Shown piece after piece: positions 58,249 through 64,000 of a stretch of 64,000 nt of DNA. The DNA is from Stereum hirsutum FP-91666 SS1 (Eukaryota > Basidiomycota > Agaricomycetes > Russulales > Stereaceae). A model generated the notes under the pieces. The model did no database searches and had not been told where the DNA came from. It was given only the letters and a program-made list of their open reading frames with translations. The stretch lies in assembly GCF_000264905.1 (NCBI RefSeq), contig NW_006763137.1:484237-548236 (forward strand), given 5' to 3'. Each line of letters begins with the position of its first letter. Position 1 is the first letter of the stretch. A program made the translations under genes and the position numbers.

Positions 58249-60028
58249 AACCGAACCGTAGAAGACAGGGGAAGACAAAGTGGGTTTTTTTGTAGATCGC
58301 TTGTGAAATATTTGGCATTATCTTGTGGTCTGTCGTGTTGCAAGTACTTATACCGGTAGGAAAATTTGAGTCAACAGCTGCGAGTGTCGCTAGGTGTCGC
58401 TCGAACCGTGACTGCGTCATAGTGACCACGTGGGCACCATAGATTGGCGCCATGGCGCGTCTAATTATAAGAACGCGTCGCGGCAACGACTTTGCTCTTT
58501 ACCACCACCGACTCATCCAATTCTATGCACCTTTGAACATGTCCAAGGGCACTTTGTCTATACAAATGACTACTTTCCTCTTATTATAAGAGGAATAATA
58601 TCTGAAGCCCGGCTGGGTTTTACTTCACGAGCACAGTTCTCCTGCAAGTTGTGCGGCGTTTGGACGCTGACATCATGACAATTTTCTTTGAGCCTCAGGC
58701 TACGGATTTTACTGGTTTGAGGCCCTTCTTCGTTCAATGGCTAATTTATGTCATACAACGACACACAATGCGCTTTCTCCAGATCGATATCTTGAAAGCC
58801 GCTCTCTAGGATTGACTATGCCATTTTTCGACATTCGGAGCAAGAATACTTCTGCAGTCGGCACGACGAAGATTATGAGACTCAGAGTACGGAATGGGGG
58901 CTATAGCTATAGGATAACAATTGCAAGTATATGGCGAGTGCGCTTCATCCTAGATGGAGGTCCTACTTGATTCACATTTGTACATTGCCCGCCAGGTCGA
59001 TGGGTTAATCGTTCAGTTCACATCTCCTCCCATGGTGGGGAATACGTACCACTGTATGAATAGTCGGTAAGCGCGGACCAATCATGTCTCAATCTCGAAC
59101 TTGAGAAAAGCTGCTAACTATAGATCTTTATCAGGCTCTACCTATCGGGTCTGTGGTCCTGCAGAGCGAGGGCCAGCGGGTTTCCCGAAAAAGCAACGAG
59201 CAGCCTGGCTGGCAAGTTTCATCTCTTCCCAGTCCCCAAGCTCCGCTCGCCACTGGCAACTTCAACTGGTGGTCTTCGCATGAAGATTCCTCATGGGTCA
59301 CGTCGCACCCCTTGGGAGTGTCATCCAACTAGGTGCAGACGGGAGTGCTAGTGATGTATCCTTCCTGGTCATATCACCTGAGGCGCGGTGCTTGGACGGA
59401 CGAGCTTCTCATGGGTCCGTGATTGCTCAAGCGCTCACGAACTGGAGCTGAAGGGGAGGAAGAGCGGGCCTCATGCAATGCTTTTGCTCCCTAGAGTAGG
59501 TCTGGCGACGGCCGCAGATTTAAGAGGTTCTCTCGCCCATCTATTTCCCTTTGAACCAGTCAATTTGGCTTCCAGTCGGTCCTGCATAACACGTCCACAC
59601 TCGTGGATTGAGCTCATATTTCAGTGTCCAGTTGACGAATGCGGGGATATTGGACGTATAATGGGCGGTGTGCGCCGGCGTAGGTGTGATCTTGGGCTTC
59701 TGTAAGTGGGAAGAAACACGTAGTAGGAGTTCTGAAACTTTACGTATGACTTTGCGTTCTATCCCTTGGTAGTATCGAGACTAACATAGGTTCTATTCAG
59801 AGCGCGATAACCAGTACGCCACAAGACTTCATCTTCGTGCGATAACTCAGGTAGGGAGGATAGGATTTGTACACCGATATACTGTATAAAGGTTCGGTCA
59901 GTACTTCGCTGTCGAACATCTCCGTCATCTCTTCTTTCTTTCAATCTAGATAGCCAGCAATTCTCTTATAGCCTGTGCACTCCAGCGCTCCACAGGTCAT
60001 ACATTATCTTGAACGGTGGGCAGACAAT
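58249..60028. other. Spacer between the tandem sulfite oxidase genes
   Basis: About 1.8 kb. Short frames only (for example 59388-59705), none recognised. It contains a CACGTG box at 58427-58432 and should hold the promoter of copy 2. It shows no obvious similarity to the DNA upstream of copy 1. Confidence 0.45.
58427..58432. promoter_or_regulatory. CACGTG box
   Basis: Perfect palindromic CACGTG, the site type bound by Cbf1-like bHLH factors that control sulfur genes in yeast. It lies 3' of copy 1 and 1.6 kb before copy 2, so its relevance is uncertain. Confidence 0.25.
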
Positions 60029-62237
60029 ATGTCCGCATATAATGAACTCATGCGATTCCTGTACGCGGAAGAGAGACAGGGATGGACTGGGTGAGTCTAA
60101 AATTGCTCACCGTCTTCACGCGAGATTCCCTTATGCCCGGATGCTCGAATATGAGGTCGAACGCTGATGTTATTGAATTTGAACCCGGTAGATATGTCGA
60201 GTGGGAGAAGTATCCTGAGCGTAAGGCCAAGGCCGCCGAAATACTCAGACGACACAAGTTTAGCCCCATACCTGGTACGTGTAAACATCTATATTTGTCC
60301 ACACTGTTCCACACTAAGCGCTGACCGCCACAATCTCAGAATTCCAGATGGGTCCGCTCCCAACGACCAATCCCGTTCTCGTGGGCCACCGCTGGAAGGA
60401 ATACCATGAAGCCCTCGGTCTGAAGTATATCGTGGATTTCAGCTGGGAAATAGTGCTCAAGGAAAAGCCTGACCTCATCCATTTGCTCGATTTTCCTTAC
60501 AATGGGGAGACGAGACGAAAGGAACTGATGGAGAGCAAGGTGACGAGCAATCGGCAGCACTTGTACGCCGTATTCTTGCTCCCTTCTATGACTGTACGAT
60601 GCCGATGACTGATCTAGAGATCTTGTATCTCTGGGTGGTTTTGCTGCTCAGTATACGCAATCACGGAGGGGTCCCTGACATCAGTGCAGACGCTTATGAG
60701 CTCGAGATTGGAGGATTAGTCAACATGCCTGTCAAGTTGTCTCTCAAGGACCTTCAAAATCCGAACAAGTTCCCGTATGTATTCACATATACATTGTCAC
60801 TCTCAGCGCTAATTCTTCATACATTTTCGTTCTAAGGCAATCTGAAGTGACCGTTACCATTCAGTGCAGCGGTACACGTCGAATCGAGCAGATCGGACAA
60901 TACCCTGGCGAGGGCGATGAGCTCATCAACGCTCCTTGGGGCGAAGGTGCTATGTGGGTTCATCGTACCTTTTTCCTAGCACTGTTTCGTCTCTGACGTC
61001 ACCCAAAGAGGTACTGCAGTCTACCGTGGCGTACCCCTCAAAAAGGTCCTCAAGATCGCCTGTGGAGGAGTCCTTCCTGAAGCTCAACATCTCGAATTCA
61101 TTGGTGCCGACACTTACTTCAAGAAAGGTGACGTATACAATTACGCTGTATCGGTGCCTTGGTGTAAGGTCAAGCAGAACGAGGAGGTGCTGTTGGCCTG
61201 GGAGATGAATGGAGAACCGTTACCCAAGATTCATGGATACCCGCTGAGGGTAGTTGTAGCGGGGTATATTGGCGCAAGGAGGTCGGTGGTTCGAATACTT
61301 TGCAATACGTGGCTCCGTGATCGGGTGAAATCAATACTAACTATACACAAACGGCGCAGCTGCAAGTGGGTCACCAGGATTAATGCACTGGCCGAGCCCA
61401 GTCGAGGTCCGGTACAGATGCAGGAATACCTCTACTACTCTTTCCAGATCGGAAAGCAAAACGCCATGACCTCAAACGGATTCTCCATTCAGGCTATGCC
61501 CGTCTCGTAAGTCCTCGACGTACTCATCTTACTGCTCGAGCTCTTTTGAAACCATGACGCCACAGGAGTGCCATCATCTTCCCGGAGGAGAAGAATGTCA
61601 TTTTACACGAAGGGTCCGTCAAGGTACAGGGATGGGCGTACAGCGGTAACGCCTGTTGGATCGAACGTGTCGAGGTGTCGCCTGATGGGTAAGTAAACAG
61701 CTGTCACATCATATAGCCCTCTACATTTACTCATCCCTGTCATAGCGGTCACGCGTGGTACGAAGTTCCCCCAGAGAATTTGACTGAAAAACACTACCAT
61801 GCGTGGCGACTATGGGAAATCGACCTCCCCATCGATGCGGAAGGATGGATTGAACTTTGTGTGCGTGCGTGGGACTCTTCAAACAATACCCAGCCAACGT
61901 TCATTAGATCTGCTTGGAAGTATGTTCCCTCGCTTCTCTTCTTTCCTGTGTGCCATAATTGTATCCTATCGTGCGGTTCGTGAATTCACATACTAACTAC
62001 CCCTTCAATGGCTGGTCACTTGGCAGCTGGGATTTGCACGTCACATCCTCTTGCCACCGCATCAAAATCTATAGTATCAACAAAACTAGACCTGCCACTC
62101 GTGCTCGCATGGCATTGATGGAGGCGCATGGTGTAACGAGCTTCGAGCCGTTGACGCTACCTTTGGAATTTGGGCTGGAGAGCGAGGAGGAATATCTGGA
62201 AAAGATGAGGAGAAATCCCAGAGAGCCAAAGGACTGA
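60029..62237 (+). CDS. Sulfite-oxidase-type molybdopterin enzyme, copy 2
   Basis: Tandem paralogue of 56026-58248 with the same intron positions. It starts MSAYNELMRFLYAEERQGWT at 60029; only this leader differs strongly from copy 1. All core residues are kept: FIRNHGGVPDI, the Mo-ligand Cys in VTIQCSGTRRIEQIGQYPGE, the GVPLKKVLKIACGGVLPEAQ block and GYPLRVVVAGYIGAR. Small changes include WCKVKQ for WRKVKQ. The dimerisation domain is complete, ending MRRNPREPKD with TGA at 62235-62237. Introns differ in sequence and length while exons are alike, so the duplication is not recent or the introns evolve freely. No heme domain or targeting signal. Both copies look functional. Confidence 0.88.
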
Positions 62238-63679
62238 GGCACTGAGACAATCAAATTTAGGAATACGCGGTGGAGGTGCGTTCTTAGAGATTGTCACATT
62301 GCTCAACACTCAATTGAGCAGGCTACTTAGTTACTATCAGAAATTAACATCGTATCATATATCGTACTCGTTATTTTCTTTTGCGTGATTGATCTCATTC
62401 CTCCTCATACCAAACGATTGCCTTCATCCCTTCGAATGGCCAGGCGGGGGGGCCACACAGCCCAAGTGCCACCAAGCGCCCGGCACAAAGGGCTTCTGGT
62501 TTTGGCAAGGCACGGTGGCGCTCGCTAGCCGGCTTATCGGCACCTCGCCCATAAAGCCTCTGCTTCCCGGCTCCTCCTCTCCTCCCTCCTTCACGCATAC
62601 CACCATCTTCTTTCCACCTATCACTCGCAAACCATCTTATAACACGCAGTCCTCGTGCCGTCAAAAGCCACTTGCTATCAAATCTAGACCCCCTTCGGCT
62701 ATCTCGACGCCATCCCCCTCAAACTCGCGCCACCCAGCTTCAAGGTTCAAGTGAGTGTTTGCATATTCCCGTTATCTTTCTCTATGTCTTTTCGTGCTCG
62801 TGTGTGCTATGGCAGATGGTCTTAGAGCTATCGAACGTTTGGGCAAATACTGCCTCATCTCCATCCTTGCCAGTGCAAGGCTTGAGCTTTGAAGTCGGCT
62901 ATGACTATCGTCTTTGAACTTGGGGCGCAGGCTGCCTAGCTTAAGTATTTCATGTCATCTTCATAGCTTAGCCACTTCAGACACAAGGACAATAAAATGA
63001 TCTATAATAACCAAGACTGTCGGCGGCCAGACTCGAGGGGCTGTGGTGGTTGATCGATGTCACCAGGGGTCGGTGGCGCACAAGTGCCTTTCCTCGAACT
63101 ATTTCTTCGGATTTCATAACCCTACACTCCTAGTCGAGCATGAAATTTATTACAAACGCTTCGTTTCCCTTTAATACATGCGTATGCCTTTCATGAGATC
63201 TTTACTCTTTGTGACGCGCACGTTCATTATTCTGACTTCGAGATCGTGCCAGCTCGCTAACAACCTTCCATCTTACCTTAGGATATTATCCCAGCATGCT
63301 GGATCGTGTCAAGCCATCTAGAAACAGCGTCAGGAAGACCAACTCACCCCGCGCAATGCCATACAACCCCCTACAGTCGCATACGAGACTCAGCCGAAAC
63401 TCATGCCGCGATGATCTGCGCCACCCTGGGAGATATGACCACTCAGGCCTCCCTACAAAGAGCAAATTATCTGGAACGGCAATACTCGAGAATGTTCCCA
63501 GGACGTTGAAAAGATTCCTCAGCATGGCGCGTCATGGAGGATCAAACCCTCGCCGAGCACATAAAGGGAACAACTCTCCAGTCGTGCGTGCAGCTTCCCC
63601 CATCTATCTATATCACAGCAGTAGTGATGTGTTGTATGTTTGGATGTTTATGGGGTAGATTACCAATGTCGATATCGAA
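62238..63679. other. Intergenic region with a promoter-like part
   Basis: About 1.4 kb. Around 62550-62640 the plus strand is pyrimidine-rich after a TATA-like CATAAAG, and a GTGAGT follows at about 62752, which looks like a 5' UTR with intron for a plus-strand transcript. No protein-coding region can be supported before 63680. Confidence 0.35.
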
Positions 63680-64000
63680 ATGACTGATTCCTCGAGCGAC
63701 TCATGTTCGGATGAAGGAATCGTCAGCCAAGATGTCAATATGGTTGTGGTGCGTGTTCGTGTATCCTCGTCTTTCTGGCACTGTTGTGACGATGGTCCTT
63801 CTTTATTAGGATGAAGACATTGTGGTCTACCCCTCGAGCACGGACGCGGACGAAACTCGTCTCCCATCTACGGAACCTACTGTCAAAACCTTCGGCATCA
63901 CTCATCATTTCCACCCTTTCATTCCGCCGTCGATCTGCGTTGGCAACAGCAACTCCTTACTATCTCCGACCTTGTCCACTACCCAACCCATCGATGTACT
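63680..64000 (+). CDS. Start of an unrecognised gene, partial at the right edge
   Basis: The ATG at 63680 opens MTDSSSDSCSDEGIVSQDVN, a Ser/acidic-rich start. An intron (GTGCGTG... to TTATTAG, about 63749-63809) joins in frame to DEDIVVYPSSTDADETRLPS and continues open to the window edge with ITHHFHPFIPPSICVGNSN. Disordered so far; no domain seen. The start and intron fit together well, which supports a real gene. Confidence 0.5.

Noticed and set aside
1..64000. CRISPR arrays, prophage or bacterial mobile elements
   Set aside because: No regularly spaced repeats and all genes carry spliceosomal introns typical of a basidiomycete.

Overview
This window is nuclear DNA from a filamentous mushroom-forming basidiomycete (Agaricomycetes). 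Genes are cut by many short GT-AG introns of mostly 50-60 bp. They sit tightly packed on both strands, and lineage-typical families are present: FunK1 kinase, an HNH-nuclease-like family, MYND zinc-finger protein, sedolisin and UbiA-type prenyltransferase. There is no sign of prokaryotic, plasmid or viral organisation.

Layout. 1-327: 3' end of an unrecognised gene. 1457-4629 (+): TFIIIC 90-kDa-type subunit with its C-terminal zinc finger. 5011-9050 (-): secreted sedolisin (peptidase S53), interrupted by a run of N with the same 1,121-bp segment on both sides, very probably an assembly artefact. 9.1-14.1 kb: gene-poor, with the relic of an F-box/propeller-like gene. 14109-16810 (-): argininosuccinate synthase, divergent from a RING-finger gene (17200-20521, +). 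21053-27976 (-): the large ERAD ubiquitin ligase DOA10/MARCH6.

28-44 kb is an accessory-looking island. It holds a divergent pair of HNH-nuclease-like paralogues (29082-30746, -, both catalytic His replaced; 31496-33111, +, H-N-H retained), pyroglutamyl peptidase I (33604-34503, -), a MYND-gene relic with its promoter (34751-35198), a FunK1 kinase (35511-38487, -), an intact MYND gene (39397-41262, +) and about 3.6 kb of gene-free DNA with small repeats.

44.8-64 kb returns to mostly conserved genes. These are a large disordered protein (44861-49117, +), a UbiA-family prenyltransferase (50976-52119, +), the exon-junction protein RBM8A/Y14 (52690-53608, -), a METTL21/Rkm5-type lysine methyltransferase (54028-55278, +), two tandem sulfite-oxidase-type molybdoenzymes (56026-58248 and 60029-62237, +) and the start of another gene (63680 to the right edge).

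The housekeeping genes do not form a single pathway. The most unusual content is the HNH active/inactive pair, the duplicated and decayed MYND unit sharing a promoter block, and the tandem molybdoenzymes. Splice models were read by eye from GT-AG sites, reading frame and family conservation, so individual exon borders may be off.
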